64,000 bases of DNA from Grimontia indica (GCF_000333895.2 NZ_ANFM02000014.1:62001-126000), one strand, 5' to 3'; counted from the first letter of the stretch, positions 26,909 to 37,047 are shown. The notes: generated from the sequence alone by a model not told the origin. Made by a program: numbers and translations.

Positions 26909-27298
26909 TTAACGCAGCTTCTTAATTCGTTCTGTTTGGCTGATAACGTCAGTGAGTCGGATACCGAACTTGTCGTTCACCACCACGACTTCGCCATGGG
27001 CAATCAGGGTTCCGTTAACCAGCACATCCAGTGACTCACCGGCCAGACGGTCTAACTCGACCACCGAGCCTTGGTTAAGCTGAAGCAAGTTACGAATGTT
27101 GATGTTGGTGCGTCCCACTTCCATCGAAATGGTCACCGGAATATCAAGAATCGCGTCCAGCTTTCGGGCTTCATCCGCATTGATGGGTGGTGTTTCATCG
27201 ACCAACTCATCTAAAGGGGCAGTTTGTACATCATCACCGCCTTCCACTACCGCCTGTTCGGCAAGCGCTGCAGCCCAATCGTCTTCTACATCACTCAT
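26909..27298 (-). CDS. fliN: Flagellar motor switch protein FliN
   Basis: FliN (129 residues) forms the lower C ring with FliM. It has an acidic N-terminal extension (about 45 residues) and a SpoA/SURF1 domain with the family motifs ILDIPVTISMEVGRTNINIRNLLQLNQGSVVELDR, VLVNGTLIAHGEVVVVNDKFGIRLTDV and ISQTERIKKLR. It lies 21 bp after fliM and is followed by a terminator. Confidence 0.97.
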   Translation of the reverse strand: MSDVEDDWAAALAEQAVVEGGDDVQTAPLDELVDETPPINADEARKLDAILDIPVTISMEVGRTNINIRNLLQLNQGSVVELDRLAGESLDVLVNGTLIAHGEVVVVNDKFGIRLTDVISQTERIKKLR

Positions 27299-27319
27299 GA
27301 TTATCTACCAACGTATTAA

Positions 27320-28387
27320 TTAATCTTCAGAATTTTGTCCATCGGGGCCCAAGTCTTCAAGCAGCTCGATCGGATCGTCTTCTAACAAGGTCACTGAACT
27401 CTTCATCACTTCCGGTCGTTTGAGTTTGTCAGTGATCTTAATCGCCAGATTGTCGTTTGACTGGCCCATCTTGCCCCGGAAGGTCGGCAAGTCTTCAATA
27501 TAAATCGTGCACGCATCCGGCATTTTCACCGGAATCACATCACCGGCTTCCAACTCCATCAAATCACGGAGTGACAGTTGGGTTTCCAGCAGCTTAGCCG
27601 TCAGCCCCACTTCCACATCCATCACTTCATCCTGCAGCGCTTTCGACCAGCGCTTGTCGGTATCCATCTTGTCACTCTGGATACCTGCGTCGAGCAATTC
27701 ACGGATAGGCTCGACCATGGAATAAGGCATGACAACGTGGAAATCACCGCCACCACCATCAAGTTCGATGTGGAATGAGCTCACAACAATCACTTCTGTC
27801 GGGCTCACGATGTTCGCCATTGCCGGGTTCACTTCTGAGTCGAGATATTCGAACTCGACCTTCATGACCGGTGCCCAAGCGTCTTTGTAGTCTTCAAATA
27901 TCAGCTTAAGCAGCATTTGAATAACACGACGCTCGGTTGGGGTAAATTCACGCCCTTCGATACGTGCGTGGAATCGACCGTCACCACCAAAGAAGTTTTC
28001 TACCAGAATGAACACCAGGCGCGCTTCCATGGTGACCAACGCGGTCCCCTTCAGCGGACGGAAGCGAACCATGTTCAAACTGGTTGGGACAAACAGGGTG
28101 TTTTGGTATTCACCAAACTTCACCATTTGTACTCCGTTAATCGACACTTCAGCCGTTTTGCGCAGCATGTTAAACAAGCTGATACGCATATGACGCGCAA
28201 ATCGCTCGTTTATCAGCTCCAGGGTGGGCATGCGCCCACGGACGATTCGGTCTTGAGAGGAGAAGTCAAAATTCGAGGCCGAGGCGATATCGCCGCCACC
28301 GCCGCCGGAATCCTGTTCCTCTTCTTCAACGTCGTCTACACCATGAAGAAGCGCATCAATTTCGTCTTGACTGAGGAGATCGGTCAC
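27320..28387 (-). CDS. fliM: Flagellar motor switch protein FliM
   Basis: FliM (355 residues) is the switch subunit that binds CheY-P and transmits the signal to FliG. The CheY-binding peptide LLSQDEIDALLHG is at the N-terminus. An acidic, Gly-rich linker (about 20-35) precedes the middle CheC-like domain, which includes GGDGRFHARIEGREFTPTERRV. The C-terminal SpoA domain pairs with FliN. All are in normal order and length. It starts 7 bp after the fliL stop. Confidence 0.97.
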   Translation of the reverse strand: MTDLLSQDEIDALLHGVDDVEEEEQDSGGGGGDIASASNFDFSSQDRIVRGRMPTLELINERFARHMRISLFNMLRKTAEVSINGVQMVKFGEYQNTLFVPTSLNMVRFRPLKGTALVTMEARLVFILVENFFGGDGRFHARIEGREFTPTERRVIQMLLKLIFEDYKDAWAPVMKVEFEYLDSEVNPAMANIVSPTEVIVVSSFHIELDGGGGDFHVVMPYSMVEPIRELLDAGIQSDKMDTDKRWSKALQDEVMDVEVGLTAKLLETQLSLRDLMELEAGDVIPVKMPDACTIYIEDLPTFRGKMGQSNDNLAIKITDKLKRPEVMKSSVTLLEDDPIELLEDLGPDGQNSED

Positions 28388-28394
28388 ATTGCAC

Positions 28395-28892
28395 CTATTG
28401 CATTACAAAGCCAGTAAATAACACCCGCTCAACCACTGTTTTGCCGGTGACTTTTTCCATTGCAGCCTGCACGGTATCGACAGCCTGCTTGCGAACTTCC
28501 ACCTGTCCTTGCGGCGTACGCAGTTGCTCAACGGTTGCCGCCCCGAACGTTGTCAGAAGGCTGTGCTCAACCAAAGGCAAATTCTGCTTCGCCAATGTTT
28601 CGTTCTGGTCGCCACGCACCAACAGCTGAACTTTAACTTGTACCAACCGTTGTTGCATGTCGCCGGTTACGTTAAACACAAAAGGCTGCGGTAACGTAAC
28701 GTAAATTGCTTGAAGGTTCACTGGTTCAGGCTCTTCAATCACAATGTCTTCCTGTGGCGCGCTTTCACCGCCCATCAGGAAAAAGAAAGCACCTGCACCA
28801 CCACCGAGTAACAACACTGCCGCCACGATGATAATGATCAGTTTCTTTTTACCGCCACCACCGCCGCCAGCTTCAATATCTTCATCTGCCAT
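28395..28892 (-). CDS. fliL: Flagellar basal-body-associated protein FliL
   Basis: FliL (165 residues) sits at the stator-rotor interface and supports torque at high load. A short acidic N-terminus with a six-Gly run leads to KKK and a single membrane helix (about 18-40, LIIIIVAAVLLLGGGAGAFFFL). A periplasmic SPFH-like domain ends VERVLFTGFVMQ, the typical FliL C-terminus. It lies between fliK and fliM. Confidence 0.95.
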   Translation of the reverse strand: MADEDIEAGGGGGGKKKLIIIIVAAVLLLGGGAGAFFFLMGGESAPQEDIVIEEPEPVNLQAIYVTLPQPFVFNVTGDMQQRLVQVKVQLLVRGDQNETLAKQNLPLVEHSLLTTFGAATVEQLRTPQGQVEVRKQAVDTVQAAMEKVTGKTVVERVLFTGFVMQ

Positions 28893-28957
28893 GATTCACC
28901 TCAGTTTCGGGTTAATTCGATTTCCGGTTTCAAAACAAGCGCAGCAAGAATGCTACA

Positions 28958-30907
28958 TTAAGCATAATAGTCAACACGATCTTTTGATGTATTGACATAG
29001 AGCTCAGTGTTTACCACAGAGTGATCTGCGTCCTGTTCATTTCCCCTGCCAAATCGAGATGAGTCACCTTGTCCACTCTGCCCGCTCTGACCTTCACCCT
29101 GTTGGGCTTGGTTACCTGCAAATTGCTGTCTGCCGCCTGCATCCTGATGTTGAACAGAGGACTGGGACAATTGCAGACCTTGCTGCTGCATCATTTCACG
29201 AAGACGCGGCATGGACTGTTCCACCAAATCCCTTGCGGCCTGATTCGCCACCGTAAACTGCACCGAAGCCTGATCGTTGTTCACCGACAGTTTGATTTGC
29301 AGTCTGCCCAGTTCAGGTGGGTCGAGACGAATATCCACATGCTTGAGGTTTTTCGACATCATCATGTTGACGCGTTCAGACAAGGCATTCGCCGCTTCTG
29401 TCTGGTTTTGGCTCATTTGTAACGGTGTTTGTGCCGCTGCAGCATCCAGTTTTGCTGCTGTGGTTCCCGCTTGCTGACCAAAACTTGAGACCAGTTGCTG
29501 AGCAAGGTGATCCGCTTTTGCTTCACCCGGACGCGCGGTTTCCGTCAACTGTTGGGCGGCTGTCGCTTCAAGAACCGCTTGGCTGGCTGCAGGCTGTGGT
29601 TGGTTAGCACCATTTTGCATCCCTGCCGGCGTCCATGGGATTGCGGCAAACGCTGACATTGGGGTAGTTTGCTGAGCTTGAGGGTTCACCGCTGCTTGCA
29701 CCGCAGAGGCGGCTTGACTCATGTTTGCCTGAGCCGTCAGCGTTAACCCTTTCGCCTGCAGTTCTGCCGCGAGCGCTTTCTCTGGCTCACCATTCATGGT
29801 CGATGCCGCCGCCATCTGGGCTCGCATCATCATATCCTGCTGGGCTTTTGTTCCCGCCCACTCTGGTGACTGACTGGCTTTCGCCATCATTTCCGGTGTA
29901 ATTTCCACGTCACCGTTCGCGGCTACCATTGAAGCTGCCTGAGCCACTACCGGCGCTGCGACAATCGGTGAATCGGGTTGTGTGATTTCTTGTGCTGTCG
30001 ATGCGCGAAGGGTATCCACTGCCGCAATCAGTTCTGCGTCGCTCAGAGGTTTGGCATCAGCCTCAACATTGCTTTTTACGGGTGAAACGTTCAGGGAATC
30101 CGCTTCTACCTTGGCAACCAGTTGTTGAATGACAACTTTTTCTTCATCGGTGAGCATATTGACTGGCTTAGAAAGCAAGGCATCCACTTCGGCTTCAACA
30201 GCTTTATCCAATGCTGGCTTGGCGCCATCTACCTGTGTTTCTATATCAAGCTGAGAAGCCCCCTTTGCCAATGCTGGCTTTAGCATTTCAGCCTGTATTG
30301 CCAACGCGGGTTTTACCTCTTCAGGCATAACTTCGGTGTTGGCTTTCTGTGGCGGCAAGCTTTTGCCATCAGCCATCACGGGTTCAACCTGCACGGCTTT
30401 AAGTTCTGGTGATGAGGTATCGGGTTTGGCCTGAAGTGCCTGATTGGACTCATTAAGGCGCTGCAACAAGACTTCGCCATCTTGCTTAGCGACCTGTTGG
30501 CGTGTCACAACAGCCTCTTCACTCTTTTCCTCAGAAGCCGTGGCTTTAAGCACCTGTTCTTCAGCTTCTCCGTTTGCCACTGGCTTGGTGACGACTTCTT
30601 CGCCTTCAGCGTCAAAAATCACTTCGTCCAGCGCCAACTTTTCGGCATCTTCACCTTCGCCACTGGCGAGTGCTTTCGTCAAAGCGGCATTAATCGCCTC
30701 TTCACTCGCAGCATCACCTTCGGCAGAAACAGCTTTTTCACCAACAACCACGTCGGCTTCACCATCACCAGAAACCAGCTGCGTCAGTTGTGCAAAGAAA
30801 CCTTCTCCTTCACTTTCAGACACTTCTGGAGACATGACAGCTTTACCCTCCCCAACAGGGGCTTTGCTGCTTGATAAACCGGAAAGTAAGAAACTGGTTT
30901 GGCTCAT
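28958..30907 (-). CDS. fliK: Flagellar hook-length control protein FliK
   Basis: FliK (649 residues) measures hook length and triggers the FlhB export switch. The N-terminal ~450 residues are a long, Ala/Glu/Gln-rich low-complexity ruler region without globular pattern. The conserved C-terminal domain, at about 520-615, reads KHVDIRLDPPELGRLQIKLSV, ASVQFTVANQAARDLVEQSMPRLREMMQQQGLQLSQ. A Gly/Gln/Ser-rich tail follows. It is considerably longer than the ~400-residue enterobacterial FliK, as in other vibrios. It starts its own unit behind a sigma-54-type promoter at 30980-30994. Confidence 0.93.
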   Translation of the reverse strand: MSQTSFLLSGLSSSKAPVGEGKAVMSPEVSESEGEGFFAQLTQLVSGDGEADVVVGEKAVSAEGDAASEEAINAALTKALASGEGEDAEKLALDEVIFDAEGEEVVTKPVANGEAEEQVLKATASEEKSEEAVVTRQQVAKQDGEVLLQRLNESNQALQAKPDTSSPELKAVQVEPVMADGKSLPPQKANTEVMPEEVKPALAIQAEMLKPALAKGASQLDIETQVDGAKPALDKAVEAEVDALLSKPVNMLTDEEKVVIQQLVAKVEADSLNVSPVKSNVEADAKPLSDAELIAAVDTLRASTAQEITQPDSPIVAAPVVAQAASMVAANGDVEITPEMMAKASQSPEWAGTKAQQDMMMRAQMAAASTMNGEPEKALAAELQAKGLTLTAQANMSQAASAVQAAVNPQAQQTTPMSAFAAIPWTPAGMQNGANQPQPAASQAVLEATAAQQLTETARPGEAKADHLAQQLVSSFGQQAGTTAAKLDAAAAQTPLQMSQNQTEAANALSERVNMMMSKNLKHVDIRLDPPELGRLQIKLSVNNDQASVQFTVANQAARDLVEQSMPRLREMMQQQGLQLSQSSVQHQDAGGRQQFAGNQAQQGEGQSGQSGQGDSSRFGRGNEQDADHSVVNTELYVNTSKDRVDYYA

Positions 30908-30979
30908 AATTATCCCGCTTCAGATTCTTTATCGTTTGACGCCGGCAACCTTGCCCGGCAACGTGTTACAAAGGTAATA

Positions 30980-30994
30980 GCAATTATCAGGCCA
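30980..30994 (-). promoter_or_regulatory. Sigma-54 promoter for fliK-fliL-fliM-fliN
   Basis: The minus strand reads TGGCCTGATAATTGC then T, with GG and GC 10 bases apart, starting 3 bp after the fliJ stop codon and 73 bp before fliK. Its leader (30941-30959) contains a GCCGG...CCGGC inverted repeat that could fold. Confidence 0.65.
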
Positions 30995-30996
30995 GC

Positions 30997-31446
30997 TTAG
31001 AATTTCGTGGCATTTTGACGGGTATAAATGAGGGTGGCGAACTCGTCCATCTGTTTTTGCTCCAGACGTTCAGCCCGCATTTTTGCTTCGTTCTGGCGTT
31101 TTTCAACCAGCCATTCGAGGGACTTGGTTTTCTGTCGACATTGCTGCCAGTGCTCTCGGCACTGCTCGACATTGTCTTCGAAATCCATTGCCGCCTGGCG
31201 TTGTTTTGCCAGTGTTTCATCCAGTTGGACAATAAAGCGGTTCAAGTGACCATAGCTGCTGGCACTCAGGCCCGCCTGTCCACGCTCGGACATTTGGCGG
31301 AAGTAATCCAGACGGTAACGCTCAATCTGTTCTACCTGAAGGTGGTAATTTTGAAGTTCTTGCTGGGCAGCTACCAAAGCCAGCTGAGCCTGTTGTTCCT
31401 GCTCTTTGGCTTGGTCGATCAGAAGGTTCATCGCGGCTTCAGACAT
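30997..31446 (-). CDS. fliJ: Flagellar export chaperone/stalk protein FliJ
   Basis: FliJ (149 residues) is an antiparallel coiled coil that sits in the FliI ATPase hexamer and links it to FlhA. Nearly the whole protein is predicted coiled coil (Gln/Glu/Arg rich). It shows the family patterns YRLDYFRQMSERGQAGLSASSYGHLNRFIVQLDETL and LVEKRQNEAKMRAERLEQKQMDE. It lies 7 bp after fliI. Confidence 0.93.
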   Translation of the reverse strand: MSEAAMNLLIDQAKEQEQQAQLALVAAQQELQNYHLQVEQIERYRLDYFRQMSERGQAGLSASSYGHLNRFIVQLDETLAKQRQAAMDFEDNVEQCREHWQQCRQKTKSLEWLVEKRQNEAKMRAERLEQKQMDEFATLIYTRQNATKF

Positions 31447-31453
31447 GGCTCAC

Positions 31454-32770
31454 CTACTGAAGCGTTGAACGCAGCATGTTGACGCACATGTCGTAAGGCA
31501 CCACATCTTTCATCCCCTGTTGCAGATACATGTCCAAACGGGGTTTGAGGGTGAACGCCTGATCGATCCCTTGATCGGTGCCCGGCTTATACGCACCAAT
31601 CGACACCAAATCCTGATTTTTACGACACACGGAAAGCACTTGCCGCACAGCTCGCGCCATCAGCATATGTTCGTCATCAACAATATTAGGCATCACACGA
31701 CTGACTGAGCGTTCGACATCGATCGCCGGATAATGCCCAGCGTCTGCCATTTCACGGGACAGCACAATGTGGCCATCAAGAATCGCACGAGCAGCATCTG
31801 CGATAGGATCCTGGAGGTCATCCCCTTCGGTTAATACCGTAAAGAATGCCGTGATAGAGCCCTGCCCTTCATTGCCGTTACCTGCACGTTCTACCAGTGC
31901 AGGGAGTTTCGCAAACACCGAAGGCGGGTAACCTTTGGTGGCAGGCGGTTCGCCAACAGACAACGCAATCTCGCGCTGCGCTTGGGCAAAACGCGTCAGC
32001 GAATCCATGAGCAACAGAACGTCTAAACCCTGATCGCGGAAAAACTCGGCAATGGTGAGGGCCGTCTGACAGCCCTTCAAACGCATCAAAGGTGACGCAT
32101 CCGCAGGGGCCGCAATCACCACTGAGCGCTCACGGCCTTCTTTGCCAAGAATTTCATCGATGAATTCTTTCACCTCTCGGCCACGTTCACCAATCAACCC
32201 CACCACAACTACCTGTGCAGTCGTGCCTCGGGTCATCATGCCGAGCGTCACCGATTTACCGACACCAGAGCCAGCAAACAGGCCAATACGCTGACCTTTA
32301 CCTACGGTTAACAGGCCATTGATGGCTTTAATGCCGACATCCAGCGGTGTATCAATTGGCTTTCTTGCCAGTGGGTTGATAGCCGCAGGCGTGAAAGGCG
32401 CCGTTTGTCCTGTAAAGATATCCCCCAGTCCATCCAGCGGATTGCCCACGCCATCAATGACGCGACCAAGGAGTTCAAGACCAACCGGAATACCCTGCTC
32501 GCCAACCATAGGGGTGACGCGTGCGCCCGGTAATACACCGGAGATTTGCTCGCTTGGCATCAGATATAGGGTTTCGCCAGAAAAGCCCACGACTTCGGCT
32601 TCAATGGTGCCGTTGAGGGTTTCGACTTTGCACAGGCTGCCAACCGGGGCGCGGCAACCAATGGCTTCTAAAGTCAGGCCAACCACACGCACCAGTTTGC
32701 CGGAGGCTACCGGACGTGTGGAAAGGTTATCGGTTTTCAGCGCAGCGAGGCGCTCAGACAGGCTGACCAT
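31454..32770 (-). CDS. fliI: Flagellum-specific export ATPase FliI
   Basis: FliI (438 residues) is the F1-beta-like ATPase of the export apparatus. The Walker A motif AGSGVGKS is at 166-173, Walker B is [20 protein letters not shown], and the substrate-specific pattern [26 protein letters not shown] is present. The frame is open to 32917, but ATG 32770 has a GGAGAAG ribosome-binding site, gives the usual N-terminus and length, and overlaps fliH by 17 bp. The 49 upstream codons fall inside fliH in another frame and are not family-like. Confidence 0.96.
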   Translation of the reverse strand: MVSLSERLAALKTDNLSTRPVASGKLVRVVGLTLEAIGCRAPVGSLCKVETLNGTIEAEVVGFSGETLYLMPSEQISGVLPGARVTPMVGEQGIPVGLELLGRVIDGVGNPLDGLGDIFTGQTAPFTPAAINPLARKPIDTPLDVGIKAINGLLTVGKGQRIGLFAGSGVGKSVTLGMMTRGTTAQVVVVGLIGERGREVKEFIDEILGKEGRERSVVIAAPADASPLMRLKGCQTALTIAEFFRDQGLDVLLLMDSLTRFAQAQREIALSVGEPPATKGYPPSVFAKLPALVERAGNGNEGQGSITAFFTVLTEGDDLQDPIADAARAILDGHIVLSREMADAGHYPAIDVERSVSRVMPNIVDDEHMLMARAVRQVLSVCRKNQDLVSIGAYKPGTDQGIDQAFTLKPRLDMYLQQGMKDVVPYDMCVNMLRSTLQ

Positions 32771-33779
32771 CGTCTTCTCCTGCCTGAACGTCTGCACCAG
32801 AAATTTCTTCAATGGCAGATTCAACGTCTTGTGCTGGTTCCGGTTCACCAGCAGAAGCGAGCACGTCTTCATCCTGTGGTTCAGATAAAAATTCTTCTGG
32901 CTGTTCAGGCATCTCACCTGTCACCACTTTGTCTGCACCTTGAAGAACGTCAGCACCCAAGCCATCAGCAGGTGCTTCTGGATCTCTCGCCATATTCTGG
33001 CCAGCAAATCGGGTCAGCATTTCACGGATGCGATCTTCCATGCGGTAGTCCACCACAGAGTCGCCACAGGCCACCTGAATATCACCACGGTTAATCGAGG
33101 GTTCTGCAATCAAACGCCATTCACGGTCGCGAAGGGATTCAACACTGTGTGCGGTTGTCACCACATCCAGATCTTCCGGATGGAGGTAAATGGTAATTTG
33201 ACGCCCACCCATCGGCAGCGCATTGACGGCCTCACGCAAGGTGTTAAGGATCACTTGGGGATTGGTTTGCACTTCAGTTTGAATCACGGCTTTTGCTAAG
33301 TGCAGCACCAGTTCAACCATCTGATTTTGTACCTGATGATCAACCTGTAACAAAGGGAACGCGAGCTTGGAAAGAATGGCATCAAGTTGGTAACAGCGGT
33401 TTTCAATTAACTGCTGACCTTCTTCCATGCCTTGCTGATAGCCTTCTTCCTTACCCGCATCAAAGCCTTCTGTTTTGCCTTCTTCAAAGCCCGCTTCTTT
33501 GCCTTCGGTAAAGCCCGCTTCACGCCCTTCCGCCATGCCTTCTTCTACGGCAGATTGGCGGATTTGCTCAAGCGCATCAGCAGTAAGCATGGAAAGATCG
33601 AGTTCAGGCTCCTGGTCGTCTTCTTCCAGCTCAGCAGGTTCCCAACCCGGATCGTAGTTCATTGCGGTATCGCGCGGAGGCGCATTCGCTGGGTCGTAGT
33701 TAGGGATGTCCCAACGCTCCAGAACGTCTTCTGTTTGCTCGCTTGCGCGAATGTATCCGCGACGACGTTCTAAACTCAT
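32754..33779 (-). CDS. fliH: Flagellar export ATPase regulator FliH
   Basis: FliH (341 residues) forms the peripheral stalk that links FliI to FliN of the C ring. The N-terminus [15 protein letters not shown] precedes an acidic segment. A helix with glycine at every fourth position from Gly81 to Gly121 (eleven in a row) follows. The globular domain (about 120-255) carries the V/F-type stalk subunit E pattern. An acidic, Pro/Glu/Ala-rich C-terminal extension of about 85 residues is longer than usual in enterobacteria. Its 3' end overlaps fliI. Confidence 0.93.
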   Translation of the reverse strand: MSLERRRGYIRASEQTEDVLERWDIPNYDPANAPPRDTAMNYDPGWEPAELEEDDQEPELDLSMLTADALEQIRQSAVEEGMAEGREAGFTEGKEAGFEEGKTEGFDAGKEEGYQQGMEEGQQLIENRCYQLDAILSKLAFPLLQVDHQVQNQMVELVLHLAKAVIQTEVQTNPQVILNTLREAVNALPMGGRQITIYLHPEDLDVVTTAHSVESLRDREWRLIAEPSINRGDIQVACGDSVVDYRMEDRIREMLTRFAGQNMARDPEAPADGLGADVLQGADKVVTGEMPEQPEEFLSEPQDEDVLASAGEPEPAQDVESAIEEISGADVQAGEDDGQPV

Positions 33780-33837
33780 GCTGTTACCTTATAAAACGCT
33801 GTGTTCAAGCTTGGTTGATTGGACAAAAAGTACGGAA

Positions 33838-34878
33838 TTACAGGAATTCGTCCGCACCGCCGCTCGCCAGCATGATTTCGCCAGCATCGGCCAGTTTGCG
33901 TGCCACAGACAGAATTTCTTTCTGCGCCGCTTCCACATCTGCCACGCGAATTGGACCCATGGCTTCGAGATCGTCCTGCAGCATTTCTGCTGCACGCTTC
34001 GACATGTTGCCCAAAATCTTGTCGCGGAGCCCTTCTTCTGCACCCTTGAGTGCTTTGAGCAGTGCTTCCTGAGGAACGTCTTTGAGGATAGCCTGAATAC
34101 CGCGGTCGTCCACGTCTGCCAGGTTGTCGAAGACGAACATGAGATCCTGAATTTGCGATGCCATTTCTTCGTCGTTCTGACCAATTTGCTCCATCAGCGC
34201 AGACTCGAGCGCGTTGTCCATGTAGTTCATGATATCGGCAGCCGCTTTCAGGCCACCAATCTTCGCAGCCTGTGCACCTGCTTGACCCGCGAACTGTTTC
34301 TCCATGATTTCATTCAGCTCATGCAGTGCCGCAGGCTGAACTTCTTCAAGGTTGGCAATACGCATCACCAGGTCGAGGGCATCACGTTCGGCAAACTGAG
34401 AAAGAATAACCGCTGACTGCTCCGGCTCCAGGTAAGAAAGCACGATGGTCTGGATCTGCGGGTGTTCGTTAATGATGATGGAAGCCACCTGACGAGGATC
34501 CATCCATTTGAGTGAATCGAGGCCTTTTGAACCACTGCCAAGCACAATCTGATCGACCAGGTTGTTGGCTTTGTCCTCACCCAATGCTGCAACCAGTGCA
34601 TTACGAACGAAGTCTTCACTGCCCATGCCAATAGCCGTGTAGCCCTGAATGTCTTCAAGGAAGGCGCGATGGACAGCATTCACTTTGTCCTGATTAAGAT
34701 CAGCCAACTGGGTCATGGCGCTACCCACCTTCTGAACCTGTTTTGGTTCAAGGTGGCGAATAATGCTGGCCGCGTCCTGCTCAGTGAGACTGAGGAGGAG
34801 AATTGAGGCCTTTTCTATGCCTGATAGCTGCGACACATCAAAGGTGTTCGCAGGTAAGTCTTTATCGTCTTTAGCCAT
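33838..34878 (-). CDS. fliG: Flagellar motor switch protein FliG
   Basis: FliG (346 residues) is the rotor protein that contacts the stators. It has the N-terminal FliF-binding domain, the middle armadillo domain with the EHPQTIA-like segment EHPQIQTIVLSYLEPEQSAVIL, and the C-terminal torque domain with the charged helix DKILGNMSKRAAEMLQDDLEAMGPIRVADVE. It overlaps fliF by 8 bp. Length is normal. Confidence 0.97.
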   Translation of the reverse strand: MAKDDKDLPANTFDVSQLSGIEKASILLLSLTEQDAASIIRHLEPKQVQKVGSAMTQLADLNQDKVNAVHRAFLEDIQGYTAIGMGSEDFVRNALVAALGEDKANNLVDQIVLGSGSKGLDSLKWMDPRQVASIIINEHPQIQTIVLSYLEPEQSAVILSQFAERDALDLVMRIANLEEVQPAALHELNEIMEKQFAGQAGAQAAKIGGLKAAADIMNYMDNALESALMEQIGQNDEEMASQIQDLMFVFDNLADVDDRGIQAILKDVPQEALLKALKGAEEGLRDKILGNMSKRAAEMLQDDLEAMGPIRVADVEAAQKEILSVARKLADAGEIMLASGGADEFL

Positions 34879-36631
34879 CGTTGCTTACCCAGCTTTTCAC
34901 TACCTGAGCTGCCAAATCAGGTTCATTGGCAACCAGTGCCCGAACTGCTTTCAGCAGGTCTTCATCTTTATGGAGATCTGGCAGGTTCAGGTTCGAAGAA
35001 CTCATGCCAAAGTTGTTCGAGCCATCGAGCTCTGCACCAATCAGGCCAATATCGTCGTCTGGGCTGAGAGGCAAGCCATCTGGCCCCAGCATCTCGCCGT
35101 TTGGTCCCAGTAAGCTGTCGTCGTCTTTCGCTGGGTTGATAAGTTTGGACATCGCTGGGCGAATCAACACCAATACCACCACGATGATAACCAGAGAGGC
35201 CGCCAGCCAACGCACCCAGTCGTTGAAGTTCTGGTGCTCCCAGATTGGCACATCACCCAAGGCCACTTCTTCCGGCGTCACGAACGGCACGGAAATCACT
35301 TCCAGAATATCGCCGCGGTTTTGCGCGTAACCTACACCACCGACAAGCAGGCGGCGGATTTTTTCCAGCTCCGCGTCTCCAACAGGCGTACGGGTAATTT
35401 CACCGGTTTCCGGATTAGTAGAAGCGATGTAATCCACAGCCACTGACACAGTTTGACGGGCAATGGTGCCTGTCTGACCACGGCGGTGACTGATGGTGGT
35501 ATCCAATTCAAAGTTTCGGGTGGCTTCGCGACTGAGTGAACCTTTGTCGCCGACGCCGCCGTTTTTCAGATCCTGCACGTCTTGCGGAATCGCTGAGTCA
35601 GCCGGTGGCTGGTTACTCAGCGCACCCGGAATACCGGCAACATAGTCGGTATTGTTGTAGTTCTCACGGGTGTATTCGCTTCGGGTCGAAGACGTAGCCG
35701 GGTCGAAACGCTTACGGGTTTCTTCAATGGAGCTGAAATCCATAGTGACATCGACCTGAGAGGTGTAATTACCCAAGCCCAGAACGGGGATCAGAATCGC
35801 GTCAATTTTTTCTCTAAGCGCCTGTTCTTGCTTGCGCTCCAACTCATATTCTTTGCGGCGTTGAGAAGCCATTGGATCCTGACTGCCTGAACTTAGCAAA
35901 CGGCCATGTTGGTCAGTCACGGTGACTCGGGAAGGTTTCAGGCTTGGTACGGCAGACGCCACCATATCAACAATCGAGTCCACTTCTTCCTGACCCAGTT
36001 GAGTGGTACCGCGCACGGTAAGGAACACAGTTGCGGAAGCTTCTTGGTTGTGGCGAACGAACACACTTTGTTTTGGCATCGCCAGCAGCACGCGGGCTTT
36101 GCTGACTGCGCGGATTTTCTCAATCGCAGCAGCAAGCTGACGTTCGCGGCTCAGTTTAAGACGCTCACGTTCAAGTTGCTGAGAAACACCAAAACCCATG
36201 TCCTGCATCAGAATATCGTCACCGGCTTCGGTGGCAGAGTTCAGACCGGCACGGCTGAGGTTGAGTTTGATGGTCGAGTAGTCTTTCGCAGGAACACGAA
36301 TGGTGTTGCCTTCTAGCTTGTAATCGATTTTTTGCTGGTCAAGATGGTCAAGAACCGGGATCAGCTCTTCCGTTTCATAGGTACCAAGCGGGCGCATTTC
36401 TGGTTCTTGAACCCACAGGAAAAGCAGCACAACAAGAGAAATACAAATAGCGACGGCTGCAACGAGGATCAGTTGGCGTGCAATATCAATCCCGCCCAGC
36501 GGACCGGTTGGGGTGACATTTCGCTCCATCATGTCCGGATCGGCAAGCGACGATCCGCCATCGGTGGTGGCAGGTAATGCTGCTGCACCATCGTTTAGAG
36601 CGAGTTGTGTGTTGTCGTTGTCTTCCGCCAC
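34871..36631 (-). CDS. fliF: Flagellar MS-ring protein FliF
   Basis: FliF (586 residues) forms the MS ring. It has two membrane helices (about 53-75, and near 470-490, WVRWLAASLVIIVVVLVLIRP) and a large periplasmic region. Ring-building YscJ-like motifs are present (DYKLEGNTIRVPAKDYSTIKLNLSRAG, KARVLLAMPKQSVFVR, ATVFLTVRG). The C-terminal FliG-binding tail has DLAAQVVKSWVSN. It is 16 bp after fliE and overlaps fliG by 8 bp. Confidence 0.97.
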   Translation of the reverse strand: MAEDNDNTQLALNDGAAALPATTDGGSSLADPDMMERNVTPTGPLGGIDIARQLILVAAVAICISLVVLLFLWVQEPEMRPLGTYETEELIPVLDHLDQQKIDYKLEGNTIRVPAKDYSTIKLNLSRAGLNSATEAGDDILMQDMGFGVSQQLERERLKLSRERQLAAAIEKIRAVSKARVLLAMPKQSVFVRHNQEASATVFLTVRGTTQLGQEEVDSIVDMVASAVPSLKPSRVTVTDQHGRLLSSGSQDPMASQRRKEYELERKQEQALREKIDAILIPVLGLGNYTSQVDVTMDFSSIEETRKRFDPATSSTRSEYTRENYNNTDYVAGIPGALSNQPPADSAIPQDVQDLKNGGVGDKGSLSREATRNFELDTTISHRRGQTGTIARQTVSVAVDYIASTNPETGEITRTPVGDAELEKIRRLLVGGVGYAQNRGDILEVISVPFVTPEEVALGDVPIWEHQNFNDWVRWLAASLVIIVVVLVLIRPAMSKLINPAKDDDSLLGPNGEMLGPDGLPLSPDDDIGLIGAELDGSNNFGMSSSNLNLPDLHKDEDLLKAVRALVANEPDLAAQVVKSWVSNDG

Positions 36632-36646
36632 AGGTTACGTCCTACG

Positions 36647-36958
36647 TTAAACAGGCATGTTCATCAGTTCTTTGTACGCTTCGACCAGCTTGTTGCGGGT
36701 CTGCACCGTTGCTTCGAAAGCAACGCTGGACTTGTTACGCGCAATCATCACATCTGAAAGGCTGACGCTGCGGTCGCCTTGGTCAAAACGTGTCGCCAAC
36801 TCACTGGACGTCTTTTGAATGCCATTCACGGAGTTGATGGCACCGGACAAAAGTTCGCCAAAGTCTTGAGAGACTTGTTGACCAGTCGCAGCACGTGACG
36901 TGTTCTGCGCTTCCAATGCCATGGTCTGCATTTCATGCTGCATCGGGTTAATTTTCAT
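36647..36958 (-). CDS. fliE: Flagellar MS-ring/rod adapter FliE
   Basis: FliE (103 residues) connects the MS ring to the rod. The C-terminal half has the family pattern DVMIARNKSSVAFEATVQTRNKLVEAYKELMNMPV, and the N-terminus is a disordered export signal as in other rod proteins. It is the first gene of the fliEFGHIJ unit behind a sigma-54-type promoter. Confidence 0.96.
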   Translation of the reverse strand: MKINPMQHEMQTMALEAQNTSRAATGQQVSQDFGELLSGAINSVNGIQKTSSELATRFDQGDRSVSLSDVMIARNKSSVAFEATVQTRNKLVEAYKELMNMPV

Positions 36959-37032
36959 AGGTCGTCCTCGCTGTCAAAACTTTGGCAATTCCCGTCAGTT
37001 CGGGCTTTTTGGGCTATCTGATTACTATTTAT

Positions 37033-37047
37033 GCAATTATTAAGCCA
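37033..37047 (-). promoter_or_regulatory. Sigma-54 promoter for fliE-fliF-fliG-fliH-fliI-fliJ
   Basis: The minus strand reads TGGCTTAATAATTGC then AT, with 10 bases between GG and GC. It lies 75 bp before fliE in the 126-bp gap behind flrC. Confidence 0.65.

Noticed and set aside
32771-32917. N-terminal extension of fliI to the far upstream start codon
   Set aside because: The extra 49 codons overlap fliH in another frame and are unlike FliI; the ATG at 32770 has a good ribosome-binding site.
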